The notes under the pieces: generated by a model
Database searches by the model: none
Told to the model about the DNA's origin: nothing
Seen by the model: the letters and a program-made list of their open reading frames with translations, nothing else
DNA from: EsbW-18 sp964634615
Lineage (GTDB): Bacteria > Patescibacteriota > Minisyncoccia > Phycocordibacterales > EsbW-18
DNA: 38,032 bases
Assembly: GCA_964634615.1 (NCBI GenBank)
Contig: CAZWLQ010000007.1
Span: 1-38,032 of the forward strand
Direction of reading: 5' to 3'
Shown here: positions 7,332-14,863 of the stretch, piece by piece
Numbering within the stretch: position 1 is the stretch's first letter
Layout of the letters: every line of letters starts with the position of its first letter
Program-made: the position numbers and the translations under genes

Positions 7332-8957
7332 ATGGAAATTCTCTGTCCTTGGGAATCGGCACAGCACCTCATCTTTTCAAGCAATGTTCCTACATTGCTC
7401 TACTACTCACACTTTGTAGCAATCCTAGCGGCAGTAATATTCGGATTTGTGCTCTTTTTCAGGGCGCGGCAAACACTTGTAGCAAAAGTCTTCCTTACAA
7501 CGATCTTATTCTTCATTGGATGGGCAATAATTGATGTTCTCCTCTGGGCAAGTGATGATCCGGGGCTTGTTCTTTTCTATTGGGGCTTACAGATACTTCT
7601 CGAGATGCTCTTATACGTAAGTGCGTTCTATTTCGCTTATGTATTTATCGCACAAAAAGACCTTTCGTTGCTGGCAAAAAATCTTCTTGCAATCTTGGTT
7701 TTGCCAATTATTGTTCTACTCCCCACCGATCAACTCCTTCCAGCAATTGATATTACATACTGCGATGCAGCTGAAACACCCTTCGTTATTATTTTTACGT
7801 ATGCAACAGAGATACTGCTTGGCTTCTTAATTCTCTTCTCAAGTTTTAGAAGCATTCATAAGAAAAAAGACCGTCGTAAAGAAATTGCTTTATTTACTCT
7901 TGGAACTCTCATCTTTCTCTTTTCATTCTCTTCGGGAAATATTATAGGAAGCATTACCGAAGACTGGGAGCTAGCACAAATGGGCCTATTCGGAATGCCG
8001 ATCTTTATTGCGCTTCTTGTCTATTCTGTTGTGAGATTCAAGGCATTCAACGTAAAAGCATTCGGTGCTCAAGCATTAGTGGTAACAATTTGGGTTCTTG
8101 TGGGATCTCTTTTGTTCCTCAATGACCTTCCAACAATGCGAGTTGTTCTTGCAATTACACTCCTCACCCTTATTCCTTTTGGCATTCTCCTCATCCGCAG
8201 TGTTCGCAAAGAAATCGAACTTCGTACACAACTTGAAGAAGCAAACAAGCGTCAGCAAGAAACCCTCCGCTTCATCACTCACGAAGTTAAGGGGTATCTC
8301 ACCGACGGCGCAGCGGCATTTGATGCCATTCTTACCAACACGTATGGCACGATCAACGATGATATGCGAAGCATGTTGAACGAAGCAATGGTCAAAAACC
8401 GAAACGCAATCCGCGAGATTCAGAACTTCCTCCGCATCGCAGACTTCAAAACCGGCAAGGTAAGCTATGCACGAGCGCAATTTGATTTCAAACGTGACCT
8501 CGAATCCGCGCTCCATCCGATTGAAGAGCATGCGGTCGCAAAGAATCTCATCTTCAGTAAAGACATCCTTCCTGGTGACTATACGATGGTTGGCGACACC
8601 GACCAGCTCTTGAACCACGTTGTTGGAAACCTGGTCAACAACTCGATTAACTACACCCAGACCGGCTCCGTTTCGGTACATCTTGAACGAACGAATGATT
8701 CGATTCTCTTCTCTGTGAAAGACACCGGCGTTGGCCTTAGCGACGAAGATAAGGCGGTGCTCTTCACCGAAGGAGGGCATGGGAAGGAGTCTCGCGCGGT
8801 GAACCCTCATTCAACCGGCTACGGCCTCTATATCGCCTCACAAATCGTTCTTGCGCATAAGGGACGCATTTGGGCAGAGTCGGGAGGACGAGGCAAAGGA
8901 TCGACGTTTTTCGTTGAGCTACCCGTTCCCCACATTCCCGAGAACCTCAAGAAATAG
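7332..8957 (+). CDS. membrane sensor histidine kinase
   Basis: This 541-aa kinase has an N-terminal block of seven or eight hydrophobic segments (residues ~1-290, like 7TM/MASE-type sensor regions), a short coiled linker, and a cytoplasmic kinase core. The phospho-accepting His is H317 in FITHEVKGYL. The N box is NLVNNSINY, G1 is DTGVG and G2 is STGYGLYIA. It probably senses an envelope or membrane signal and phosphorylates a receiver such as the two at 4263-5105. It is the last gene of the speD-to-kinase + strand run and starts two bases after the methyltransferase stop. Confidence 0.93.
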   Translation: MEILCPWESAQHLIFSSNVPTLLYYSHFVAILAAVIFGFVLFFRARQTLVAKVFLTTILFFIGWAIIDVLLWASDDPGLVLFYWGLQILLEMLLYVSAFYFAYVFIAQKDLSLLAKNLLAILVLPIIVLLPTDQLLPAIDITYCDAAETPFVIIFTYATEILLGFLILFSSFRSIHKKKDRRKEIALFTLGTLIFLFSFSSGNIIGSITEDWELAQMGLFGMPIFIALLVYSVVRFKAFNVKAFGAQALVVTIWVLVGSLLFLNDLPTMRVVLAITLLTLIPFGILLIRSVRKEIELRTQLEEANKRQQETLRFITHEVKGYLTDGAAAFDAILTNTYGTINDDMRSMLNEAMVKNRNAIREIQNFLRIADFKTGKVSYARAQFDFKRDLESALHPIEEHAVAKNLIFSKDILPGDYTMVGDTDQLLNHVVGNLVNNSINYTQTGSVSVHLERTNDSILFSVKDTGVGLSDEDKAVLFTEGGHGKESRAVNPHSTGYGLYIASQIVLAHKGRIWAESGGRGKGSTFFVELPVPHIPENLKK

Positions 8958-8969
8958 GCCGTGCTTCCC

Positions 8970-8998
8970 TTGTCCAGAGGCAAAAGCTATGGTACATT
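8970..8998 (+). promoter_or_regulatory. sigma70-type promoter of infC-rpmI-rplT
   Basis: TTGTCC (8970-8975), 17-base spacer, TACATT (8993-8998). The predicted start falls at the beginning of the hairpin at 9002-9024. Confidence 0.55.
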
Positions 8999-9001
8999 GT
9001 G

Positions 9002-9024
9002 TCGGTCCCCACTGCGGGGACCGA
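9002..9024 (+). promoter_or_regulatory. 5' leader hairpin of infC mRNA
   Basis: TCGGTCCCC (9002-9010) and GGGGACCGA (9016-9024) form a perfect 9-bp stem with a 5-base loop, followed by a pyrimidine-rich stretch. It would sit at the very 5' end of the infC transcript and could stabilise it or attenuate it. Confidence 0.5.
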
Positions 9025-9045
9025 TTTGTAATTCTTCTCTGAACT

Positions 9046-9663
9046 TTGGGTAAATATAGCAAAGAACCAACGATCCGCGTCCGTATCAACGGCTGGATCA
9101 CAGCCCCAGAACTTCGCGTCATTGATGCTGAAGGTGGAAACCTGGGTGTGATGTCGCTCGCTGATGCAACAAAAGCGGCGCAAGCGGCAGGACTCGACCT
9201 TATCGAGATCTCCCCTACCGCCAACCCGCCCATCGCAAAGATCATGGAGTACGGGAAATACCTGTACGAACAGAAGAAGAAACAGCGTGAAAACAAGGCA
9301 AAATCGCACGCCACCGAAACGAAGAGTCTCCAGATGCGCATCGGTACCAGCGAACATAGCTTAGGCATCAAAGCAAAACAAGCATCGGAGTGGCTTTCTG
9401 AAGGTCACCGCGTGAAATTCGGTCTCTATCTCCAAGGACGAGCAAAGTATCTTGATAAGAAATTCCTTGAAGAGCGCATGAATCGATTCCTGAAGCTCCT
9501 TACCGTCGACTACAAAGTCGCAGAGGCAGCAACGAGCGGGCCAAAAGGCATGACCATCGTTATTGAAAAAGGAAAATCAGACGCAAGCCTAAAAACACAA
9601 GCACCAAAAACAAAAGAGTCTCCGGTCAAAACAGCACCCGATACATCAAACCCAACTGTCTAA
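9046..9663 (+). CDS. infC: translation initiation factor IF-3
   Basis: This 205-aa protein has both IF-3 domains: the N domain (VRINGWITAPELRVIDAEGGNLGVMS, a family hallmark), the Lys/Arg-rich linker (YEQKKKQRENKAK) and the C domain (to about residue 175), plus a Lys/Thr/Pro-rich ~25-residue tail. IF-3 binds the 30S subunit and controls start-codon choice. The start is TTG at 9046; an in-frame TGA six bases upstream excludes a longer protein. Unusual infC start codons are known and let IF-3 control its own synthesis. It is followed by rpmI and rplT in the classical order. Confidence 0.95.
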   Translation: MGKYSKEPTIRVRINGWITAPELRVIDAEGGNLGVMSLADATKAAQAAGLDLIEISPTANPPIAKIMEYGKYLYEQKKKQRENKAKSHATETKSLQMRIGTSEHSLGIKAKQASEWLSEGHRVKFGLYLQGRAKYLDKKFLEERMNRFLKLLTVDYKVAEAATSGPKGMTIVIEKGKSDASLKTQAPKTKESPVKTAPDTSNPTV

Positions 9664-9673
9664 TACTAGTATT

Positions 9674-9868
9674 ATGAAATCGAACAAATCATTTTCAAAA
9701 CGTCTTCGTGTCACTCGAACCGGCAAAGTACTCGGACGTAAGTCGGGTACCAATCACTACCTTGCAAAGGAGTCACGTTCGACACAACTTAACCGTCGCG
9801 GAACACAAGCTGTTACCCTTTCAAAGAAGAATCGCGCACGCTTCCTTCCTGGAACAGCAGGCCGATAA
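9674..9868 (+). CDS. rpmI: ribosomal protein bL35
   Basis: This 64-aa basic protein matches bL35 (NKSFSKRLRVTRTGKVL, ending LSKKNRARFL). It is the middle gene of infC-rpmI-rplT, 10 bases after infC. There is no SD; the upstream TAATACTAGTATT is AT-rich. Confidence 0.95.
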   Translation: MKSNKSFSKRLRVTRTGKVLGRKSGTNHYLAKESRSTQLNRRGTQAVTLSKKNRARFLPGTAGR

Positions 9869-9886
9869 TCATTTAATTCTTATACC

Positions 9887-10234
9887 ATGACACGCGTTAA
9901 ACGAGGAACAATTGCATTGAAACGCCGCCGAAACGTTCTTAAGGCAGCGAAAGGATTCCGTGGCACCCGCGGAACCAAAGAAAAGCTCGCGAAGGAGAAC
10001 TTGGTGAAGGCCGGTTTGCACGCATTCGCGCACCGCAAAGACAAAAAGAACGACTTCCGTCGTCTCTGGCACGTTCGATTGAACGCCGCCTTGAAGAAGC
10101 ACGACCTTTCATACAGCAAATTCGCTGGCACATTGAACAAGAAGAACATCGAGATTAACCGAAAGATGCTCGCAACGATGGCACAGGAGCACCCACAAGC
10201 ATTCGACCGCTTCATCGCAAGCGTCACGAAGTAA
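9887..10234 (+). CDS. rplT: ribosomal protein bL20
   Basis: This 115-aa protein of normal length carries the bL20 core (RVKRGTIALKRRRNVLKAAKGFRG, then HRKDKKNDFRRLWHVRLNAA). bL20 is an early 50S assembly protein and, in several bacteria, represses its own operon. It is the last gene of the operon and is followed directly by a strong terminator. Confidence 0.97.
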   Translation: MTRVKRGTIALKRRRNVLKAAKGFRGTRGTKEKLAKENLVKAGLHAFAHRKDKKNDFRRLWHVRLNAALKKHDLSYSKFAGTLNKKNIEINRKMLATMAQEHPQAFDRFIASVTK

Positions 10235-10236
10235 AC

Positions 10237-10263
10237 AAAAAACTCCCCGAAGGGAGTTTTTTG
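10237..10263 (+). terminator. terminator of infC-rpmI-rplT
   Basis: AAAAAACTCCC (10237-10247) pairs with GGGAGTTTTTT (10252-10262) around CGAA, starting two bases after the rplT stop. Confidence 0.9.
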
Positions 10264-10296
10264 TTTCCGCGTCTGTCCGCGTTAGGTCCGCATGTT
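10264..10296. repeat. TCCGCG dispersed repeat
   Basis: CCGCGTCTGTCCGCGTTAGG belongs to the same word family (TCCGCG/TCTGCG) as 22305-22378 and 28346-28411. It fills the gap between convergent genes. Confidence 0.5.
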
Positions 10297-10297
10297 T

Positions 10298-10918
10298 TTA
10301 ACCGCGAACCTGTTCGTCGTCCTCCAGACGGTAGGTATACGTCATCCGATTCTCAAGCTGGTCTTTCTTCACCAACTCAATCACTTTAGCGACCAATTTC
10401 TGTGGGTTACTATCGAATACCACTTTATTGAAAGAGCGGTTGCTGCGCTCGAGAATCATTTTAAATGTCTCATCAGTGAGCCACTCCCCTTCAAGAATAC
10501 CGATTGGCTTGTTGTCTTCGAATGCCACCGTAAATTCGTGAATGGTGCCGATGCGACCACAACCAAAGAGGACGCCATCACATGAGTGCGTGAAGATAAG
10601 GTCGCGACCTGAATAGCCAAAGCCCGTATACACAATCAAGCTCATGTAATCAATGGGAAGTCGGTAGGCCTCAATATGCTCTCGTTCGGACGCTGCGGGA
10701 GAGAAGCCGATTGTTTGGCCGCCAGCTTCAGATGCCCCAATCACCGCCCACAACGGAAAGCCCGTGGTGGCGCCGGTTACAGTTATTGCACCTTGACGAG
10801 CAATCTCGCGCCCAAGCTCTTTGGCGACTTCAAATGCGCGTGGACCGCAGTTGCCGGTCTCCGCAGCACCAGAAATACCGAGCTTAATCTGTTTTTCTTT
10901 GCGAGGTTCAGGAGCCAT
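10298..10918 (-). CDS. SLOG/LOG-type nucleotide-binding protein
   Basis: This 206-aa Rossmann-like protein of the SLOG superfamily (LOG/TIGR00725-like) has glycine turn GATTG (49-53) and the family motif in the form GRIGTIHEF (121-129), close to the GGxGTxxE nucleotide-ribose site. Relatives bind nucleotides or release free cytokinin-type bases; the ligand here is not predictable. I start at the ATG at 10918. The frame is open to 11005, but those 29 residues are encoded by AT-rich dispersed repeat. CATACT lies seven bases before the ATG and there is no SD. Confidence 0.82.
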   Translation of the reverse strand: MAPEPRKEKQIKLGISGAAETGNCGPRAFEVAKELGREIARQGAITVTGATTGFPLWAVIGASEAGGQTIGFSPAASEREHIEAYRLPIDYMSLIVYTGFGYSGRDLIFTHSCDGVLFGCGRIGTIHEFTVAFEDNKPIGILEGEWLTDETFKMILERSNRSFNKVVFDSNPQKLVAKVIELVKKDQLENRMTYTYRLEDDEQVRG

Positions 10919-10959
10919 TTGTATAAGTATGACGCGAAACCAGAAGGGAAACAAGTTTC

Positions 10960-11030
10960 CGTCGAAATTCCAATTTCCAATACTCAAACTCCAAACAAAA
11001 TCCAAGCTCCAAATTCCAAAAAGGGCAGGG
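10960..11030. repeat. AT-rich dispersed repeat (AATTCCAA type)
   Basis: Short A-rich words (AAATTCCAA, AACTCCAAAC, AAATCCAAGC) recur across the gap between the SLOG gene and the metallo-hydrolase gene. The style resembles the AT-rich repeats at 113-212 and 29244-29345. Confidence 0.45.
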
Positions 11031-11037
11031 AAAGGGA

Positions 11038-12402
11038 CTACAGCTCGACAGTTTCGCCAAGTGATGGATACACCGCATTCACACCGACATAATCACGGAC
11101 ACGCTGTGCAAAAAACTGTGATGATTTTGGCTCGCCCATGGTCACGAAGAGTTTTTTGAGTGTTTTGTGTGTATTCGTAACGAAAGAAAGTAATCCGTTC
11201 ACGTCGCGGTGACCAGAAAATCCAAGGATTACTTCGATACGCGCCTTCACTGGAATGTGTTCGTTCTTTATGGTGATTGATGATGCTCCTTCAAGAAGTT
11301 GTCTGCCGATTGACCCCGGCGCTTGATAACCAACAATCAAGAGCGTGTTCTTTGAATCGCTCAAATAAAGTCGTTCATGTGAAAGAATTCGCCCACCATG
11401 CGACATGCCGGAGCCCGCGATGATGATTTTTGGACCGGGAACATTCTCAAGCGTCTTCGATTCTCTGTTCGATGTTACAAAAGCAAGGTTATCAAATTTA
11501 AAAAGGTCATCACCGTGCGCAATCGCTTTTTGGCTCGCATCATTGAAAAGTGGCGTACTTCGCTTGTAGATATCCGTCACCTTAATCGCTAGCGGAGAGT
11601 CGAGATACACCGGGACAGCCGGAATACGTTTTCGTTCAACCAAATTGTTGATTTCATAGAGGATCAACTGCGTACGCTCGATTGAAAATGCAGGAATGAG
11701 GAGCGTTCCTTGTTGTTTTATGACGGTTTCGATGATGTCTTCGAGGTGTGCGCTTCGATCCCCTTCTGGTTCGTGCGTTCGATCACCATAGACACTCTCA
11801 ATCACCATGAAGTTCGCGTCGGTAATCGCGTCGGTATCGCGAAGCAAGAGCGATGGCGAGTTGCCAAGGTCACCGGTAAAGACAATCTTCCCTGAAACCG
11901 GGTGTGTCGCGACAACAATCGCAGAGCCCAGGATATGACCAGCGTCAAAAAGCTCTATGCTCACGTCCCCGATGGTGAATGGGCTGTAGTATGAAACCTC
12001 TTTCCAGTTGGTAAACACCGCTTCGACGTCCTCTGGCGCGTAAGGAGGTGTCGTGCCACACACATGTGCCTCTTCCTCAATCAGTCGTGCAGCATCAGCA
12101 AGCATCACCCGTGCAAGCGCCTTCGTTTGTGGTGTTGAATAAATTGTTCCTTTAAATCCATCTTTCACGAGCTTTGGAATGCGGCCAATGTGGTCAATGT
12201 GCGCATGCGTGACAATAAGCGCGACCGGTTCTTTCACGTCATAGGGAAACGTATGGTAGTTGCCGTCATCACACATTCGACGACCTTGAAACATACCGCA
12301 ATCAATCAATATTTTTGTATCACCGGAAGTCAGCATGAAATTCGCACCGGTTACGGATCCGACACCACCGTGGAATGTGAGTTGTGCGCGTGAAGATGTC
12401 AT
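11038..12402 (-). CDS. beta-CASP metallo-beta-lactamase-fold hydrolase
   Basis: This 454-aa protein is of the CPSF73/YSH1-like beta-CASP branch, which includes RNA endonucleases and exonucleases. Motif 2 is HAHIDH (H66, H68, D70, H71), the motif-3 histidine is in FDAGHILGSA, motif 4 is FTGDLG, and the beta-CASP insert carries IPAFSIERTQ and later histidine motifs (GSGMSHGGRI, GFSGHRD). It probably processes or degrades RNA, though the substrate is inferred from the family. Its start overlaps the stop of the upstream membrane-protein gene by four bases (ATGA), so the two are translationally coupled. Confidence 0.93.
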   Translation of the reverse strand: MTSSRAQLTFHGGVGSVTGANFMLTSGDTKILIDCGMFQGRRMCDDGNYHTFPYDVKEPVALIVTHAHIDHIGRIPKLVKDGFKGTIYSTPQTKALARVMLADAARLIEEEAHVCGTTPPYAPEDVEAVFTNWKEVSYYSPFTIGDVSIELFDAGHILGSAIVVATHPVSGKIVFTGDLGNSPSLLLRDTDAITDANFMVIESVYGDRTHEPEGDRSAHLEDIIETVIKQQGTLLIPAFSIERTQLILYEINNLVERKRIPAVPVYLDSPLAIKVTDIYKRSTPLFNDASQKAIAHGDDLFKFDNLAFVTSNRESKTLENVPGPKIIIAGSGMSHGGRILSHERLYLSDSKNTLLIVGYQAPGSIGRQLLEGASSITIKNEHIPVKARIEVILGFSGHRDVNGLLSFVTNTHKTLKKLFVTMGEPKSSQFFAQRVRDYVGVNAVYPSLGETVEL

Positions 12403-12803
12403 ACGATGAGCGTGGTATCGCGAAGCGCGTGACGAATAAGTGTTGTTGCGAGCAATGCGCCGAGCGTATCCAGAATAAGATCACATACGGTATCGAAAAC
12501 GATTCGCGTCTCGCCCACATACATGCCATTCATGTATTCAAAAATTTCCCATCCGATGCCGACAACCATGATTGCTGCGAACACCATCCAAAAAAGTGTT
12601 CTTGGAGGTATGTTCGGTTGAAAACGTAGTATGCCCCATGCGGCAAATCCACCGACCGCTGCGCCGGTAATGAAATGCATCATGACGTCATACCACCAGA
12701 AAACCCAGAAGAGATAGTAGAGTCCCGCAATGTAGTTCAACACAAAAACGACCGCAGCGAGAGCGGCGAGGCCGAAGAGTATGAGTACGCGTTTGGTCTG
12801 CAT
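12399..12803 (-). CDS. small four-TM protein, DUF2238/VanZ-like
   Basis: This 134-aa protein has about four TM helices and family-type polar motifs: WWYDVMMHFITGAAVGG in the second helix, WEIFEYMNG and DTVCDLILDTLGA in the last two. The pattern matches the DUF2238 (YjdF-like) membrane family; function unknown. It is co-transcribed with the downstream hydrolase. TATACT (12812-12817) lies eight bases before the ATG, and TTGTTT stands 17 bases before that. Confidence 0.8.
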   Translation of the reverse strand: MQTKRVLILFGLAALAAVVFVLNYIAGLYYLFWVFWWYDVMMHFITGAAVGGFAAWGILRFQPNIPPRTLFWMVFAAIMVVGIGWEIFEYMNGMYVGETRIVFDTVCDLILDTLGALLATTLIRHALRDTTLIV

Positions 12804-12811
12804 TGCCCTTA

Positions 12812-12840
12812 AGTATACCCGCTCGTGAGAGGAGAAACAA
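12812..12840 (-). promoter_or_regulatory. promoter of the DUF2238/beta-CASP pair
   Basis: On the minus strand TTGTTT (12835-12840), a 17-base spacer and TATACT (12812-12817) precede the start codon by eight bases. The -35 box touches the T tract of the 6S-like RNA terminator, so termination and re-initiation are packed together. Confidence 0.5.
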
Positions 12841-13005
12841 AAAAGCCCTCCTTCACGGAGAGATTTTTTGTTGGGGTTATTCCAGACGTGTTACCTAGCG
12901 GATGCTAGGTGGGTATCCTCAGTACGTCTGCCAAGGCAAACGGTTTGAAACGATTCGGATTCCCAGAAAAATCAATTTGATCTAGATAAAATCCAAAATA
13001 ACCCC
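12838..13005 (-). ncRNA. ssrS: probable 6S-like RNA
   Basis: The minus strand gives an RNA whose ends pair (GGGGTTATT at 13005-12997 with AATAACCCC at 12881-12873). Its 3' half has a second stem CAGACGT/ACGTCTG enclosing the hairpin CCTAGC-ATCC-GCTAGG. The sequence ATACCCACCTAGC...GCTAGGTAACA is close to the CACCU...AGGxUAACA-like 3' hairpin of 6S RNAs. Total length ~168 nt including the terminator (CTCTCC/GGAGGG plus T run, 12838-12863), with a promoter just upstream. 6S RNA binds sigma70 RNA polymerase. Assignment is by motif and layout; it could be another small RNA. Confidence 0.5.
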
Positions 13006-13012
13006 TACTCCA

Positions 13013-13040
13013 ATGCTACGCCTTTTGTACACGGACACAA
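13013..13040 (-). promoter_or_regulatory. promoter of the 6S-like RNA
   Basis: On the minus strand TTGTGT (13035-13040), a 16-base spacer and TAGCAT (13013-13018) place the start near the first G of the closing stem at 13005. Confidence 0.5.
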
Positions 13041-13089
13041 GAAAAACTCTAACCTTGATACGCGAATGTTTTTTGTAAACCCACACAGC

Positions 13090-13117
13090 AAAAAATGCCT
13101 CTGATCAGGCATTTTTT
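13090..13117 (-). terminator. terminator after the NUDIX gene
   Basis: AAAAAATGCCT (13090-13100) pairs with AGGCATTTTTT (13107-13117). It lies about 85 bases downstream of the NUDIX gene and isolates the 6S-like RNA. The symmetric A/T arms allow termination in both directions. Confidence 0.8.
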
Positions 13118-13201
13118 GTGTCGGACAATGATAATCTCTCGAATTGAAGAAAAATGATTTTTATTTCTCAATTTTTAAGCATTATAGGCATTTCTACAGC
13201 G

Positions 13202-13678
13202 CTAGTCTTTTTCTGAACGCGTAGCAAGAGTCGAAAACGGGAGATTTAAAGACATAATCTTCTCTGCTTGCTCTATTTCTGTCTTTATTCCTACGTGCGG
13301 TAAAGAATCCAGTTCTTCGGGCGTAACCCATTTATAATCAGTGAAGTCATTTTGATCGATAACGACCGATGCCCCTGCCTTTACAACGCAAAGATATGAA
13401 AAAACCTTAGCACTCTGTCCGTCTGGGCGAACAAATACCTTGTCTTTGAGCAGAATCTTACCCTCTTCAAGGGTCAGGCCACACTCTTCTTTCACTTCTT
13501 GGCGCAACGTCTCCTCTACGGTGTTATTGTCTTCCATTTTTCCGCCAGGAAACGTGTACATGCCTGGGTAGGCGATCTCTCGCTCACTTCGTCTGAGGAC
13601 GAGATACTTCCCTTCCTCGTTTCTGATGACCGCAACCACCGCAACTATATGGAGTTTATTATTTTTTTCGTACGCCAT
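13202..13678 (-). CDS. NUDIX hydrolase
   Basis: This 158-aa protein has the NUDIX fold with the box starting at GGK (45-47). The catalytic EVKEECGL (61-68) is intact, with metal-binding E61, E64, E65, but the first Glu of the consensus is N52 and the Arg before E61 is Gln. It probably hydrolyses a nucleoside-diphosphate derivative, perhaps with altered efficiency; the substrate is not predictable. The C-terminal DYKWVTPEELDSLP is typical of the family. TAAAAT lies eight bases before the ATG and no SD is seen. Confidence 0.9.
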   Translation of the reverse strand: MAYEKNNKLHIVAVVAVIRNEEGKYLVLRRSEREIAYPGMYTFPGGKMEDNNTVEETLRQEVKEECGLTLEEGKILLKDKVFVRPDGQSAKVFSYLCVVKAGASVVIDQNDFTDYKWVTPEELDSLPHVGIKTEIEQAEKIMSLNLPFSTLATRSEKD

Positions 13679-13692
13679 ACAGTGGGATTTTA

Positions 13693-14748
13693 CTAGAGAC
13701 CGAGCGCCCCGGGCAGTTGTCGTATCAATGCGAGTGCTGCCGGAGGAGCAAGCAAGCTGTAGACCTCAACACCTTCGTCATCTTTAACGCTCCATGGCGC
13801 TTCGTGAGTTGTGACGTTTGATCCTTCGTGTGAATACGTGTATTCGGGGGTCAATTCATAGTCATCCACATATTCTTTGGCGACCGCGACAGGAATTGCA
13901 TTTCGTACCAAGATTTTTGGAATACCATGGAGCGTAAAAAGCTTCTCAATGAGCTCTCCGTCTTTTTTAAGCCGGTCCTTGATAGGAGCAATGCCTGCAG
14001 CATCGCCCTCTTTCGGAATCATGCGCTCGTGGTGCTCATCACAAAGGAGGAAATATTCTTTTTTCTCTTCGTCATAGCCAACGTCGCGGGTCGTCAAAAG
14101 CTTGGTGCTTCGTGGTACCTGACAAACTGGACAGACCACACGATACTTCATGCGTTCGTCGATGACCGATTCAGGAATGTCGATAGTGATGAAGAGATCT
14201 GGATCGTTTCGGTAGTCAATCAGTTCGCGAAGGAAGAGTGCGTATGAAATCTGATCAAGCTCACGCGGAAACCCATCAATGAAAATCGTCTTGCGAGGCA
14301 GAGCGTGAATCTTCTCTTTGACGAGTGCGAGGATGAATTCTGTCGGCAAAAGCTTTTCCTGGCTTCTACCCAAGAGTGTCTCAACCGCATCTTCAAGAGA
14401 GATGTATCCTCGATAAAAAGGTCGAACCGATTCGGTAAACGCCGCCTTGTCCGCTTCTGCTGTCTTGTGTGCATCACGAACCGTATCGCCTACCGAAATA
14501 TGTTCAATAACGTCAGCGCCGAAAACCTCACGCATGAGTTTGGTGTACGTTCCCTTTCCGGCACTTTTCTTGGCGAGGAGGTATGCAACGAAGGATTTGG
14601 TCTTGAAGAATTCTTTGAGCTGCGCAACCTCTTTGCCCGCCTTCGCTTCAAAGTACTCTTTTCTGCCTTCTGGTGTTGAAAGATCGAATTTCTGATCAAC
14701 GCCAGCTACCTTGGTCTTAAAGAGAGGAAAATCTTTTTCGTATTTCAT
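13693..14748 (-). CDS. adenylate-kinase-like P-loop protein with zinc finger
   Basis: This 351-aa protein is far longer than adenylate kinase (~190-220). The P-loop is AKKSAGKGT (59-67) instead of GxPGxGKGT, so the usual first glycine is absent. IDGFPR (157-162) is intact. The LID region has a candidate zinc site C206-x2-C209...C236-x2-H239. Extra N-terminal (~50 aa) and C-terminal (~80 aa) segments are present. Since a canonical adk exists at 20698, this is likely a divergent nucleotide kinase with another substrate. ATG at 14748 was chosen because the upstream frame is non-homologous and overlaps a duplicated fragment. Confidence 0.8.
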   Translation of the reverse strand: MKYEKDFPLFKTKVAGVDQKFDLSTPEGRKEYFEAKAGKEVAQLKEFFKTKSFVAYLLAKKSAGKGTYTKLMREVFGADVIEHISVGDTVRDAHKTAEADKAAFTESVRPFYRGYISLEDAVETLLGRSQEKLLPTEFILALVKEKIHALPRKTIFIDGFPRELDQISYALFLRELIDYRNDPDLFITIDIPESVIDERMKYRVVCPVCQVPRSTKLLTTRDVGYDEEKKEYFLLCDEHHERMIPKEGDAAGIAPIKDRLKKDGELIEKLFTLHGIPKILVRNAIPVAVAKEYVDDYELTPEYTYSHEGSNVTTHEAPWSVKDDEGVEVYSLLAPPAALALIRQLPGALGL

Positions 14749-14811
14749 ATAGTGATTAGTGATACAACTACCCCGCCCCCGTTTTATGGCTCTAAATCTA
14801 GGTAATATTAC

Positions 14812-14836
14812 CAGACCGTTCTCTACGCAGCAAGCG
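14812..14836. repeat. direct repeat, copy A (25 bp)
   Basis: CAGACCGTTCTCTACGCAGC plus AAGCG matches 16152-16176 with one mismatch. Copy B contains the stop codon and last codons of the conjugation-type ATPase gene. Copy A would encode the same LAA-stop ending, so it looks like a duplicated gene end. Confidence 0.8.
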
Positions 14837-14863
14837 GCCAACATCGAGTGTTGAGTAACGAAT

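Noticed and set aside
8076..8810. 244-aa minus-strand frame
   Set aside because: It is the antisense shadow of the histidine kinase gene.
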